Source: a virus. From it: 35,263 nucleotides of DNA. Below, in pieces: positions 1 through 7,794 of this stretch (the first letter of the stretch is position 1; every line of letters begins with the position of its first letter). The stretch is from positions 1 through 35,263 of the IMG/VR virus record IMGVR_UViG_3300021959_000006, one strand, 5' to 3'. Under the pieces are notes generated by a model. That model searched no databases and was not told where the DNA came from. It saw nothing but the letters and a program-made list of their open reading frames with translations. A program made the position numbers and the translations under genes.

Positions 1-127
1 TTGAATTTTATGAAGTATTTGCTAAGGTGCATAATATGTAATCTTTTGTTTGCATCAGTAGGGATATGGTGATTTAGTGGGTTTGGTAAAGCCCCAATAT
101 TCAACCGTTGGCGTAAGTAGCTATCTC
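1..127. repeat. Left copy of 127-bp terminal direct repeat
   Basis: These bases are identical to 35137-35263. A 127-bp exact overlap equals a common largest assembler k-mer, and a leftward gene reads through it. It is therefore more likely the closure overlap of a circular contig than a physical terminal repeat. The unique length is then 35,136 bp. Confidence 0.95.
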
Positions 128-140
128 CTCTAAACAACAT
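1..140 (-). CDS. 5' part of the gene that crosses the circle junction
   Basis: Read leftward from an ATG at 140, this frame is open through base 1 and continues in frame into 35136 and on to the stop at 34893. It adds 12 codons (MLFRGDSYLRQR) before the TTG at 104. An in-frame TAA lies just upstream of the ATG. The full product would be 127 aa; see 34893-35263 for the rest. A later ATG at position 32 (MHLSKYF) is an alternative start, because no clear Shine-Dalgarno sequence distinguishes them. Confidence 0.6.
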   Translation of the reverse strand, partial: MLFRGDSYLRQRLNIGALPNPLNHHIPTDANKRLHIMHLSKYFIKF

Positions 141-240
141 AGTCCAATACGTTTACATGAGTATATTAAGCTTTCAACGCCTCAATCAGTTTAAAACATC
201 TTATTGGTTTTTCAAGATTAAATTTAAAAAAAAATTTATT

Positions 241-345
241 TAAATCCCAAGCGTGTCTTTTGCTCTCATCGTGGCAATTTTGAAAGCGTAAGGCGCGTAA
301 TGAGGGGGTACCCCGAAAATGCGTTTGCCACCCCCGTCATCACCT
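241..345. other. GC-richer structured non-coding DNA, candidate packaging (cos/pac) region
   Basis: Within 141-530, which has no convincing gene, this stretch is much richer in G and C than the rest of the genome. It contains inverted repeats: GTGGCA at 271-276 against TGCCAC at 326-331, and the perfect palindrome GGGGTACCCC inside it. It lies directly upstream of the terminase genes, where many phages carry the packaging site. The role is inferred from position and structure. Confidence 0.35.
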
Positions 346-374
346 ATTTCAGCTCTATAATTTTATGTACATTA

Positions 375-398
375 ACGGCGTTCAAAACGGCGTTCAAA
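375..398 (+). repeat. Tandem 12-bp repeat
   Basis: ACGGCGTTCAAA occurs twice head to tail, followed by a further AC. It sits between the GC-rich structured segment and the late promoter. Short tandem sites near terminase genes can be terminase-binding boxes, but nothing here proves it. Confidence 0.6.
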
Positions 399-480
399 AC
401 ATTCCTAGCACATTTAAACATCTCTAACGCACTATAATAAGCTTTATTCTAAAATATTTTTTAAGGCTCACACACGGAAC

Positions 481-509
481 TTGACATTTCAATAATTAGT
501 TTTTACAAT
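481..509 (+). promoter_or_regulatory. Sigma70-like promoter upstream of the terminase genes
   Basis: TTGACA at 481-486, a 17-base spacer and TACAAT at 504-509. The first twelve bases, TTGACATTTCAA, are identical to those of the promoter at 32887, where they lie inside an inverted repeat. The same regulator could therefore act on both. It would start the rightward structural operon. Confidence 0.65.
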
Positions 510-545
510 ATAGTTTACGAGTATATTCAGTTGTTAGTAAAACAA

Positions 546-1217
546 ATGAAGAATCTTTTTACAGATAAACAGATACAGAAAAGATTTGACCCATTTATGG
601 ACAAATTAAAGAAAACAACTAAACAGATGCCACCATTAGAGGAAATACACGATCCAAATAAGCCCGGCAGTACCGATGTAGTACCATATGACCTTAAAGC
701 TTACGCTTTTTTTGAGGAATATAAAAAGGATTTAGACGTAGACCGTACGCTTAAAACACTTAAAATTCCTCGCGAAACGTACACAGAATGGTTAGATCAG
801 CCAAAGTTTACTGACGTGCTTAATAGAATACATCAAGCTTATGAGGATGCAGTATTAATGGATGCTAAAACCGTAGCTGGTTGGAGTGTTGAAATACTTA
901 GAGACATCCATCAACGTTTTAAAGAAGGTGATAGTAAAGCTGGCTCTGCTCTTGCAGCAATGGCTGGTAATATGCTTAGAGCCAGTGGTAACTTTAAGGA
1001 TGCCACGCAAACAGCACCACAAGTATTAATTCAAATTGATACTGGTAATAGTACCCAAACAAAATCAAACGACACGCAAAACACGGAACCCAAAGTAATT
1101 AACGCAACACCACAGGAAACACCAAACAAGAACGATCATAGTATTAATATTAACATTAAATCAAAAGAAAATGACAGACAAAATATTGCAAATATGTCCA
1201 TCTTGCGCGGAGAATAA
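546..1217 (+). CDS. terS: Terminase small subunit
   Basis: Likely DNA-recognition subunit of the packaging motor. The central part (FFEEYKKDLDVDRTLKTLKIPRETYTEWL) reads as a helix-turn-helix segment, followed by a helical oligomerisation-like region and a low-complexity, Asn/Thr/Gln-rich C-terminus. Position immediately before the large subunit fits the role. The frame is open from a TTG at 531, but the ATG at 546, after an A-rich stretch, gives a cleaner start (223 aa). The last 47 bases overlap the next gene. The family call rests on pattern and synteny, not on a strong motif. Confidence 0.7.
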   Translation: MKNLFTDKQIQKRFDPFMDKLKKTTKQMPPLEEIHDPNKPGSTDVVPYDLKAYAFFEEYKKDLDVDRTLKTLKIPRETYTEWLDQPKFTDVLNRIHQAYEDAVLMDAKTVAGWSVEILRDIHQRFKEGDSKAGSALAAMAGNMLRASGNFKDATQTAPQVLIQIDTGNSTQTKSNDTQNTEPKVINATPQETPNKNDHSININIKSKENDRQNIANMSILRGE

Positions 1218-1464
1218 CGACGCAACATGGAAGAATCCACGTAATACCGCACCATTATTTCTTGGTGTTTGCGGCTGCTGCAAGAAGATTGTACCGTGTA
1301 CCCACATACAATTTTGGCAAGGCATAAAAAGTGATTCTAAATTAAAGACACCGGATAATCTTGCAAAAGACCAAAAGAACGCAAAGCGTAGAGAAGCCAA
1401 TAAGGCGAACAAACCGTCTCAATTAACTAGCGGTCTTTTAGGTAATGGCGAAGAACAGAAATAA
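1171..1464 (+). CDS. Small zinc-finger-like protein between terminase subunits
   Basis: A 97-aa product with paired cysteines near the N-terminus (CPSC at residues 9-12, CGCC at 34-37, then another Cys and His in VPCTHIQF) that could bind a zinc ion. The C-terminal half is Lys/Arg/Asn-rich and probably flexible. It overlaps the small subunit gene by 47 bases and the large subunit gene by 20, so translation is probably coupled. Function unknown; a packaging or DNA-binding helper is possible from its position. Confidence 0.65.
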   Translation: MTDKILQICPSCAENNDATWKNPRNTAPLFLGVCGCCKKIVPCTHIQFWQGIKSDSKLKTPDNLAKDQKNAKRREANKANKPSQLTSGLLGNGEEQK

Positions 1465-2917
1465 TCCATATGAGCAAGCACCAGCAACGCCGACTTTTAA
1501 GCTTAATTATCAAGCTAGTCCGACTTTAGCTAGTTTTCACGCATCAAATGCGTTTGTTAGAGGAGTGAAAGGGCCGATAGGTTCTGGTAAATCAGTGGGT
1601 TGTTGCCTTGAAATATTTATTAGGGCCAAGCAGCAACACCCATCAATAGATGGTAAACGACGTACTAGGTGGGCTGTAGTCAGAAACACGGGACCAGAAC
1701 TTGAAACAACAACTATTAAGACATGGTTAGATTGGTTTCCAGAGGCAGTGTTTGGTAAGATGAATAGAAAACCACCAATTACGCACCGTGTTGCTATTGA
1801 AGATATAGAGCTTGAGGTAATATTTCTTGCATTAGATAGACCAGATGATGTAAAAAAATTGTTATCTTTAGAAGTAACAGGCATATTTTTTAATGAAGCT
1901 AGATTTATTCATAAGGATATTGTGGACGCTGGTACCGGTCGTGTAGGTAGATACCCAGCAAGAAAAGAAAAACCAGATGAAGTACCAGACGATCAATGGC
2001 CAACATGGTACGGTATTATTATGGATACTAATCCGCCAGATGATGACCATTGGTGGTATAATGGTGCAGAAGTAGATACACCAGAAGGTTGGGAGTTTTG
2101 GGGTCAGCCATCAGGTTTAAGCCCAGAAGCGGAAAACATAAAACATTTACCACGAGGTTATTATGAAAGGATTGCCGCAGGTAAAACTAAAGAGTGGGTG
2201 AATGTATTTGTACATGGTAAATATGGTACTATTCAAGATGGTAAACCGGTATATGGTGAATCTTACAAAGATGAAGTACATTGCAGCACAGAGGGGTTAA
2301 AATTAATACCAATGATACCGCTAGATATTGGTCTTGATTTTGGTAACACACCAGCAGCTTTAATAACTCAAAGTTCACCAACTGGACAAAGAAGATGTTT
2401 AGAAGAAATAGTTACGCACGATACATCAATTCAAGATTTCGCTAGAATATTAAAAGAAACATTAGCTAAAAATTATCCAGGTTTAGAAATTAGATGTTAT
2501 GGTGACCCGTCTGGAGAATTTAAAGATCAACATCAAAAGACAGCGTTTGATATTATGAAATCTCAAGGGATTGTGGTACGACCAGCGCCGTCAAATAAAA
2601 TTAAAATGAGAACAGAAGCAGTAATATACGAACTTAATCGTATGGTTAATGGACAACCAGCGTATATTATTGATGGTAAAAAGTGTCCAACGCTAAGAAG
2701 AGGCTTTAATGGTGGTTATCGCTATCGTCAGCTTAATGTATCCGGGGGTGGTAAATTTGAAACTACACCAGAAAAAAACCCGTTTTCGCATATACATGAT
2801 GGAAACCAGTATGTGTGTTTATCCACTGGTTCATATCGTGCAATTACTACAAGTAATCAAAAATCAACTTTAAAAACTGTGATAAATAAAAGTAATTGGA
2901 GTATATGGAACCAATAG
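1445..2917 (+). CDS. terL: Terminase large subunit (packaging ATPase/nuclease)
   Basis: Motor that pumps DNA into the prohead and cuts it. Walker A is GPIGSGKS near residues 42-49. A hydrophobic strand ending in FFNEARF fits the Walker B/catalytic acid region. The RNase H-like nuclease half shows DIGLDFGNT, YGDPSGEF and a late HIHDGNQY, giving the acidic residues expected for the metal site. The 490-aa length is normal for podovirus TerL. It overlaps the upstream small gene, and the following gene starts inside its last codons. Confidence 0.93.
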   Translation: MAKNRNNPYEQAPATPTFKLNYQASPTLASFHASNAFVRGVKGPIGSGKSVGCCLEIFIRAKQQHPSIDGKRRTRWAVVRNTGPELETTTIKTWLDWFPEAVFGKMNRKPPITHRVAIEDIELEVIFLALDRPDDVKKLLSLEVTGIFFNEARFIHKDIVDAGTGRVGRYPARKEKPDEVPDDQWPTWYGIIMDTNPPDDDHWWYNGAEVDTPEGWEFWGQPSGLSPEAENIKHLPRGYYERIAAGKTKEWVNVFVHGKYGTIQDGKPVYGESYKDEVHCSTEGLKLIPMIPLDIGLDFGNTPAALITQSSPTGQRRCLEEIVTHDTSIQDFARILKETLAKNYPGLEIRCYGDPSGEFKDQHQKTAFDIMKSQGIVVRPAPSNKIKMRTEAVIYELNRMVNGQPAYIIDGKKCPTLRRGFNGGYRYRQLNVSGGGKFETTPEKNPFSHIHDGNQYVCLSTGSYRAITTSNQKSTLKTVINKSNWSIWNQ

Positions 2918-3321
2918 TTTACGTAACATGGTACATAGTGTTTACCGATTATAATGTGCAAACACATTTAATACATAAAATATTACGCAAACCATTTTAC
3001 CATTGTTATTGTTTTCGTCAAATTGGAGATCATATACATTATAATAACCCAACTACTTCTAATATAGATACTAAAATTTATCAAAAAATAAATGCTGAAA
3101 AATTAGCTCAAGAAATTTTAAAACAACCAAATACAAAAATCTTGAAAATTAAATATAGGTTTGACATTAAAAATAGAATATTTAATATTTATAATATAGC
3201 GCCAACTTGTGTTAGTGTTGTAAAAATGTTTTTGGGTATTCGTTGTAGAGCGATTACGCCATATCAACTTTACAAATACTTACTTAAATGCGGAGCATTT
3301 CATTTAACTAATGATATATAA
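2905..3321 (+). CDS. Hypothetical protein, possible papain-like fold
   Basis: A 138-aa product starting at an ATG inside the terL end (a TTG nine bases earlier is an alternative). Its C-terminal pattern, TCVSVVKMFLGI followed by ITPYQLYKYLL, resembles the Cys-helix and TPxQLYxFLL segment of the hydrolase at 18364. An upstream His (GDHIHYNN) could be a catalytic partner. I infer a distant permuted NlpC/P60-like protein of unknown role, often found between terminase and portal in podophages. The enzymatic assignment is tentative. Confidence 0.6.
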   Translation: MEPIVYVTWYIVFTDYNVQTHLIHKILRKPFYHCYCFRQIGDHIHYNNPTTSNIDTKIYQKINAEKLAQEILKQPNTKILKIKYRFDIKNRIFNIYNIAPTCVSVVKMFLGIRCRAITPYQLYKYLLKCGAFHLTNDI

Positions 3322-3328
3322 AATAATT

Positions 3329-3556
3329 ATGGGTAGTAAACCAAAGGCACCAGATAATAGCGCACAAATTAGAGCAGCCGAAGAACAAAGCGCTGAATTA
3401 AAACGTCAGCAAGAAGAAGCTAGAATGGCTAAAGAAGCTTTAGCTCAAAAAAATACTGATGAGTTAAAAGCTATGCGTAGACGTGGAAGAGGTAGAGCAT
3501 CTCTTATTACTACTTCTGAAAAAGGATTTGTAGAATCTAATAAATTGACTTCTTAA
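3329..3556 (+). CDS. Small charged structural/assembly protein
   Basis: A 75-aa product beginning MGSKPKAPDNS. It has a long charged helix rich in Glu, Lys, Arg and Gln (probable coiled coil, residues 12-55), then an Arg-rich turn and GRASLITTSEKGF. This architecture is common for small proteins just before the portal in T7-like and related podophages. The start was chosen because ATG at 3329 follows an AT-rich leader, whereas the frame's earlier start overlaps the upstream gene. Exact function unknown. Confidence 0.6.
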   Translation: MGSKPKAPDNSAQIRAAEEQSAELKRQQEEARMAKEALAQKNTDELKAMRRRGRGRASLITTSEKGFVESNKLTS

Positions 3557-3559
3557 TTT

Positions 3560-5173
3560 ATGGATAAACAAGATAATCTTCATAAACGTTTTCAAAATGC
3601 AGTTAGACGTAAAACTAATTGGCGCACTACATATAAAGAGGCTCTTGAGTATTTTTCACCTCAAAGAGATACGTTTGATGATCCTCAAGAAGGTTCTAAG
3701 CGTACTAACACTGATCGTATATTTGACTCTACCGGTCAAGATGCACTGGACGAAGCGGTATCCAACGCACAAGCCGAGATATTTCCACCACAGAAAAATT
3801 GGGGTAAACTTAAATTAGGTCCATTACTTAAAAATAGATCTAGTAATGTTAAGGAACAAGAGAAACAATTAGAAGAAATTACTGATTTATTTTTTACTTC
3901 ACTTCATAATAGTAATTTTGATATTCAAGTAGCAGAATTTTTAGAGGATTGGATGATTGGTACTGGTAACATGCTTATGCACAAAGGTACTATAGATAAA
4001 CCATTTATTTTTGAAGCTATACCATTAGATCAAGTTTATCTTGAAAGAGGCAAATTTGGCTCTGTTGGTGGTAGATTTCGTAAATGGAAATTACCAAATC
4101 ATCTTATTGAAAAAACATGGCCAGATGCTAAGTTATCTCAAACACTTCGAGCAGCAATAGAGACTAACCCATACGAAGAAACTTGTATTATTGAATATAC
4201 TATTGAGGATAGAATTAAAAATAAAGTTCTTACGCAAGATAGAAATGGTAAATCTATTAGTAAAGATCAATTTATCGAGGGATTTCGCTATATAGTCCAG
4301 GAAGAAAAAACAAAAGAAATAATTGTTGAACGTGAAAATAAAAGCCAACCGTGGATTAATGTAAGATATGCAGTATCAGCAGGCGAAGTTTATGGAAGAG
4401 GTCCAGTATTAAAAGCATTAGCTGATAATAAAACTTTAAATAAAACTAAAGAATTAATTCTTAAAAATGCTGCTTTAGCTATATCGGGTATGTGGACAGT
4501 AGTTGATGACGGCATTATCAATCTTGAAAATATTGTAATGGAACCAGGAGCTAAAATACCAGTTATGGCTAATCCAGGTAATCCAAATGGGCCAAGCATT
4601 GCACCGCTTCGAAGTGGCGCTGATTTTAATGTAAGTCAAATTATTATACAAGATTTAGTTAAATCTATTAAAAATATTTTGATGGCTGAACCAATGGGTG
4701 AGATTGACGCACCAGTTAAAACCGCTACTGAAATTGCACATAGAGCGCAAAGAATGGCAAAACGCATGGGTTCACCTTTCGGTCGTATGCAAAGTGAAGG
4801 TGCAGAACAAATTATCATGAGAGGATTATACATATTAGAAGAATTAGGTATGATTAATCTTGAGGGATTTATTGTTGATGGTAATAATATTGGTATTCAG
4901 CATGTGTCGCCATTAGCTGTTGCTCAAGATCAAGAAGAATTAACAGCAATGACAAGATATGCTGAAATTGTTAGTGGCTTCTTTGGCCCACAAGGTTTAA
5001 TGATGATGACTAATCCAGTTGAATTTGGTGCGGAGCTTTCAAGATTACTTGGCGTAAAGTCAAATATTTTACCAACCCAAGAACAAATGGACGCTATTAA
5101 ACAAGTATTAGCTCAACAAGCTGGTGTTGCTCAAGGTGCGCAATTAGAACAACCAGAACAACCAATAGTTTAA
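3560..5173 (+). CDS. Head-tail connector (portal) protein
   Basis: A 537-aa product of the T7 gp8-like connector class, which forms the dodecameric ring through which DNA enters and leaves the head. The N-terminus (RRKTNWRTTYKEALEYFSPQ) is typical of the class, as are the early FDSTGQDALDEAVSNAQ segment and the ENIVMEPGAKIPV and APVKTATEIAHRAQRMAKRMGSPFGRM segments. The C-terminal tail is Gln-rich. Position between terL and scaffold fits. The length is close to T7 gp8 (536 aa). Confidence 0.92.
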   Translation: MDKQDNLHKRFQNAVRRKTNWRTTYKEALEYFSPQRDTFDDPQEGSKRTNTDRIFDSTGQDALDEAVSNAQAEIFPPQKNWGKLKLGPLLKNRSSNVKEQEKQLEEITDLFFTSLHNSNFDIQVAEFLEDWMIGTGNMLMHKGTIDKPFIFEAIPLDQVYLERGKFGSVGGRFRKWKLPNHLIEKTWPDAKLSQTLRAAIETNPYEETCIIEYTIEDRIKNKVLTQDRNGKSISKDQFIEGFRYIVQEEKTKEIIVERENKSQPWINVRYAVSAGEVYGRGPVLKALADNKTLNKTKELILKNAALAISGMWTVVDDGIINLENIVMEPGAKIPVMANPGNPNGPSIAPLRSGADFNVSQIIIQDLVKSIKNILMAEPMGEIDAPVKTATEIAHRAQRMAKRMGSPFGRMQSEGAEQIIMRGLYILEELGMINLEGFIVDGNNIGIQHVSPLAVAQDQEELTAMTRYAEIVSGFFGPQGLMMMTNPVEFGAELSRLLGVKSNILPTQEQMDAIKQVLAQQAGVAQGAQLEQPEQPIV

Positions 5174-5175
5174 TT

Positions 5176-5346
5176 ATGACTCAAGAAAGATGCCGTAATG
5201 GTAAACACATTTATATTTCAAAATTACCAAAACCAAGAATATGTATTTGGTGCAATCATAAAGAAGAAATAAAAAAACCAAAGTTAAGTTTTTCTAAAAA
5301 GAAAAAAGTTTATAAAAAATCAATTGAAAAGAAAAAATATGACTGA
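5176..5346 (+). CDS. 56-aa basic protein with a CxxC motif
   Basis: Begins two bases after the portal stop with a TTAATTATG context and ends eight bases into the next gene. The product has C6, H11 and CIWCNH at residues 23-28, which could hold a zinc ion, followed by a strongly Lys-rich tail. It is short but tightly packed in the operon and its overlaps suggest a real gene. Function unknown. Confidence 0.55.
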   Translation: MTQERCRNGKHIYISKLPKPRICIWCNHKEEIKKPKLSFSKKKKVYKKSIEKKKYD

Positions 5347-5632
5347 CGGCTGGAAAGGTCTTGAGGATATTGAAAATCAAAAAATAGAATCTCTTGGTTT
5401 GAGCGATGATGAAGTTATGATTGCTCAAGCTTTCAAAGGCGAAAAAGGTGCTAAGGCTCTTGAAGCTTTACGCCGCATTACAATAGAGAAGCCTAGCTTT
5501 CAATCAATGTATACCGATGGTGTTAATACTGCTATTGGTATGGCATTGCGTGAAGGGGAGAATAATCTCTATCGTAAAATTTTATTAATAATTAAAAAAG
5601 TTGATTCCCATGGAAATAGAAAATTTAAATGA
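5339..5632 (+). CDS. Bbp19-like phage protein
   Basis: A 97-aa product. The middle segment (QAFKGEKGAKALEALRRIT) and the later VNTAIGMALREGENNLYRKILLIIK match the pattern of the Bbp19-like family, small proteins found beside scaffold and portal genes in podophages. Role unknown, presumably head assembly. The start at ATG 5339 overlaps the preceding gene; the earlier TTG at 5324 is less likely. The 3' end overlaps the scaffold gene by 23 bases. Confidence 0.6.
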   Translation: MTDGWKGLEDIENQKIESLGLSDDEVMIAQAFKGEKGAKALEALRRITIEKPSFQSMYTDGVNTAIGMALREGENNLYRKILLIIKKVDSHGNRKFK

Positions 5633-6377
5633 AGGCCAACCAGCCGAAATGTCTAACGACACAACGACTGCCCCGACAGACAACACATCTGCCGAGGAGT
5701 CAAATGATAACCAAACTTTATTAGCTGGTAAATATAAATCAGTTGAAGAATTAGAAAAAGGTTATCGTGAAAGCACTAAATACGCTAGAGAGTTAGGTAC
5801 AAAAATTAAAGATATGGAGAGTGCAACGCCAAAAGCACCAGAAAAATATGAATTTAATTTTAATGATATTGAAGGGTTAGAAGAGGTAGAAATATCTATG
5901 GATGATCCAGAGTTAAAAGCTATGATTCCAGTGTTTAAAGAATTAAACCTAAGTCAAGATCAAGCATCAAAATTAATAGAAGCTCATTTAAAAAATAAGT
6001 TTTCTTTAGCAGAATCTAATGATCAAATTAGAGAAAAATTAGGGTCACAAGCAGATATTATTATTAATAAATTGCAAGAATTTACTAACAAACTACCGTT
6101 AGAAGATCAACAAATTATACAATCATTAGCTGACACGTCAGCAGGTATTGATTTCTTATATCGTCATTTAGTTGGTGGGGAGTTATCAACACCGGGATTA
6201 CAAAACAATAATGGTACACCTCAAAAAAGTGCTGCTGAATTAAAAGCTGACGCATTTAAGTTTAAAGCTGACAATATAAAATCTATAGGTTTTGACAGAA
6301 CACAGCAAGAACAATATCAACAAATGATGCGTGCTGCTTTAATTGCTGAAGAAAACGAGGTTAAAGCTAAAAAATAA
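5610..6377 (+). CDS. Capsid assembly scaffolding protein
   Basis: A 255-aa acidic, helical protein directly before the capsid gene. The N-terminus is disordered (Asn/Thr/Glu-rich). It is followed by LLAGKYKSVEELEKGYRES, a segment very common in podophage scaffolds, then long amphipathic helices and a C-terminal helix rich in Gln, Met, Ala and Lys. Such proteins guide prohead assembly and leave before packaging. The start was taken at ATG 5610 rather than TTG 5601. It is the last gene before an internal promoter. Confidence 0.85.
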   Translation: MEIENLNEGQPAEMSNDTTTAPTDNTSAEESNDNQTLLAGKYKSVEELEKGYRESTKYARELGTKIKDMESATPKAPEKYEFNFNDIEGLEEVEISMDDPELKAMIPVFKELNLSQDQASKLIEAHLKNKFSLAESNDQIREKLGSQADIIINKLQEFTNKLPLEDQQIIQSLADTSAGIDFLYRHLVGGELSTPGLQNNNGTPQKSAAELKADAFKFKADNIKSIGFDRTQQEQYQQMMRAALIAEENEVKAKK

Positions 6378-6406
6378 TTGACTCTTTAAATTTCAAGAGT
6401 TATTAT
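6378..6406 (+). promoter_or_regulatory. Sigma70-like promoter for the capsid gene
   Basis: TTGACT at 6378-6383, a 17-base spacer and TATTAT at 6401-6406. The -35 overlaps the stop codon of the scaffold gene. A 6-bp inverted repeat (ACTCTT/AAGAGT, 6381-6400) lies in the spacer. Transcripts would start near 6412-6414 and carry a leader of about 155 bases before the capsid ATG. Confidence 0.6.
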
Positions 6407-6411
6407 TAAAA

Positions 6412-6570
6412 TTTAAAGTGGAATCTGACTAACCCTACATAGTAATATGTTGGCCTCTGATGAAGCGGTTTTTGGCGTAAAACTCAAATAACGCAAGATG
6501 TAGGCCCCGTAAGGACAACCCTTATCGTTAAGAAACTTAATAATTTTTTAACAACATATTATATATTACT
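6412..6570 (+). ncRNA. Structured leader RNA upstream of the capsid gene, with a 14-codon upstream ORF
   Basis: No long gene is present. CCTACAT (6434-6440) can pair with ATGTAGG (6498-6504). Inside are GCG/CGC (6465-6467/6492-6494) and a hairpin GTTTT/AAAAC (6468-6472/6479-6483). Downstream are hairpins TAAGG/CCTTA (6510-6524) and TTAAG/CTTAA (6528-6540), then a T-rich stretch. The middle part is richer in G and C than its flanks. A short ORF (MLASDEAVFGVKLK, 6447-6491) lies within the first fold. The boundaries are estimated from the promoter and the ATG. It could stabilise capsid mRNA, act as an attenuator, or be an uncharacterised RNA element. Confidence 0.45.
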
Positions 6571-7422
6571 ATGACAAATAATATTTTAGATACCTTAGAG
6601 GTAAAACAGTTTGAAGCAGAAGTGCATCAAGCTTATCAGGAAGAAGGTAACAGTCTTGCTGAATGTACTAGATATAGACGTATTGCAGGTAACAAAACTC
6701 AATTTCCAATTTTAGGAACTTTAGCTGCGTCTGAAAGAGTAATTGGAACTCCTGTAGTTGCTACTAATCAAACTGCATCTGCTGTAGAGATTAGTACTAC
6801 TAAATACTCTGTAGCTCAATGGACTGACATTTTTTTAGAAGGCGAAGTTAATTTTGACGCTAAACAAGAAAGTGCTAAGGCTGTTGCTATGGGTGCTGGA
6901 CGTAAAGTAGATCAAGTTGTTATCGATGGTTTGGAAGCTTATATCGGATCTTACACTAACACAGTTGCAACTGACATCGGTGGTACTAACACTAATTTGA
7001 ACGTTGCTAAGTTAGCTGAAGCTACTAAAAAGTTGGACATTAACGGTGTTCCTGATACTGATCGTTATGGTATTATTCATACTAACACTCATCACTCTTT
7101 TACTCAAGAAACTACTGTAGCCTCTTCAGACTACAATAATCAAAGAGTTCTTAAAGACGGTAGAATTAGTGACTACTATGGATATAAATTTAAGAAGATC
7201 GGTAATATGGCTGATGAAGCTGGTTTAGCTAAATCTACTAACGATAGACGTAACTTCTTCTTCCATAAGTCTGCTATTGGTTTAGTAATGGGTATGGAAA
7301 TAAAAGTAGAAATTGAGTACCATCAAGATTTTGGTGCGCACTTAGTAACTGCTTTCTTTTCTGCTGGTTCTAAATTAATTGATGAACTTGGAGTAGTATT
7401 AGTAAATACTTACGAAGCTTAG
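6571..7422 (+). CDS. Major capsid protein
   Basis: A 283-aa protein placed after the scaffold and its own promoter, as expected for the most abundant virion protein. The sequence shows an N-terminal arm, a beta-rich region (TQFPILGTLAASERVIGTPV), the long helix EGEVNFDAKQESAKAVAMGAGRKVDQVVIDGLEAYI, and a C-terminal strand region with HLVTAFFSAGSKLIDELGVVLV. This is consistent with an HK97-fold capsid protein of the short podophage type. The ATG lies in an ATTACTATG context without a Shine-Dalgarno sequence. Confidence 0.88.
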   Translation: MTNNILDTLEVKQFEAEVHQAYQEEGNSLAECTRYRRIAGNKTQFPILGTLAASERVIGTPVVATNQTASAVEISTTKYSVAQWTDIFLEGEVNFDAKQESAKAVAMGAGRKVDQVVIDGLEAYIGSYTNTVATDIGGTNTNLNVAKLAEATKKLDINGVPDTDRYGIIHTNTHHSFTQETTVASSDYNNQRVLKDGRISDYYGYKFKKIGNMADEAGLAKSTNDRRNFFFHKSAIGLVMGMEIKVEIEYHQDFGAHLVTAFFSAGSKLIDELGVVLVNTYEA

Positions 7423-7450
7423 TTTTATTAACTTTTAATTATATTTTATT

Positions 7451-7729
7451 ATGGCTTTTTTAAAGAAAAACTTAGTCTTGGTAAACCAAAGTGGTGTACC
7501 GGGATCTCCAAAAATTTGGATATATAACACAACTGATACTATTGCAGATGTTAATACAGCAGATTATTTTTTAACTGCAAATGACATCTTAACTAAAAAC
7601 GATATTATTTTCGTAGTTAGTTCAACAGGTGGTTCTGCCGTACACTCAATTGCAATTGTTAATGCTGCTTCTAGTTCAACAGTTGACATTTCAGACGGTC
7701 TTACTATTACTGCAACTGACTCTGATTAG
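7451..7729 (+). CDS. Small capsid-associated (possible decoration) protein
   Basis: A 92-aa beta-rich, Thr/Ser/Ala-rich product (MAFLKKNLVLVNQSG then IWIYNTTDTIADVNTADYFLTANDILTKNDII). It lies between the capsid gene and a terminator-like hairpin. Proteins of this size and pattern are widespread next to capsid genes and may decorate or stabilise the shell, but this is inference. The leader at 7423-7450 carries TTATTAACTTTTAATTA, related to the start-associated repeats of the early region. Confidence 0.65.
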   Translation: MAFLKKNLVLVNQSGVPGSPKIWIYNTTDTIADVNTADYFLTANDILTKNDIIFVVSSTGGSAVHSIAIVNAASSSTVDISDGLTITATDSD

Positions 7730-7742
7730 TTTTAAAAACTGC

Positions 7743-7780
7743 GTGCCTCCGGCTTTACTTTACGCCGGGGGTGTGCTTTA
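7743..7780 (+). terminator. Terminator-like GC-rich hairpin after the capsid genes
   Basis: CCTCCGGC pairs with GCCGGGGG around a 10-base loop, with wobble extension on both sides, followed by a short CTTTA. The T-tract is weak, so termination may be partial. That would favour capsid transcripts over the downstream tail genes, as at the terminator after T7 gene 10. Confidence 0.6.
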
Positions 7781-7794
7781 ATTAAATAAAAATT

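Noticed and set aside
1-127. T7-type direct terminal repeat as true genome end
   Set aside because: The length equals a standard k-mer and a coding frame runs through it, so an assembly overlap is simpler; raw reads are needed to be certain.
157-243. 28-codon rightward ORF in the non-coding region
   Set aside because: Product is low-complexity Phe/Lys/Ile, with no ribosome-binding signal and no neighbour to couple with.
128-530. tRNA genes in the non-coding gaps (also 6378-6570, 19286-19708, 34576-34892)
   Set aside because: No cloverleaf with a T-loop GTTCRA and a matching acceptor stem could be found by eye.
6455-6545. CTGATGA at 6457-6463 as the core of a hammerhead ribozyme
   Set aside because: The expected GAAA after a short stem II and a matching cleavage site are missing; the only GAAAC is about 70 bases away with no suitable stem.
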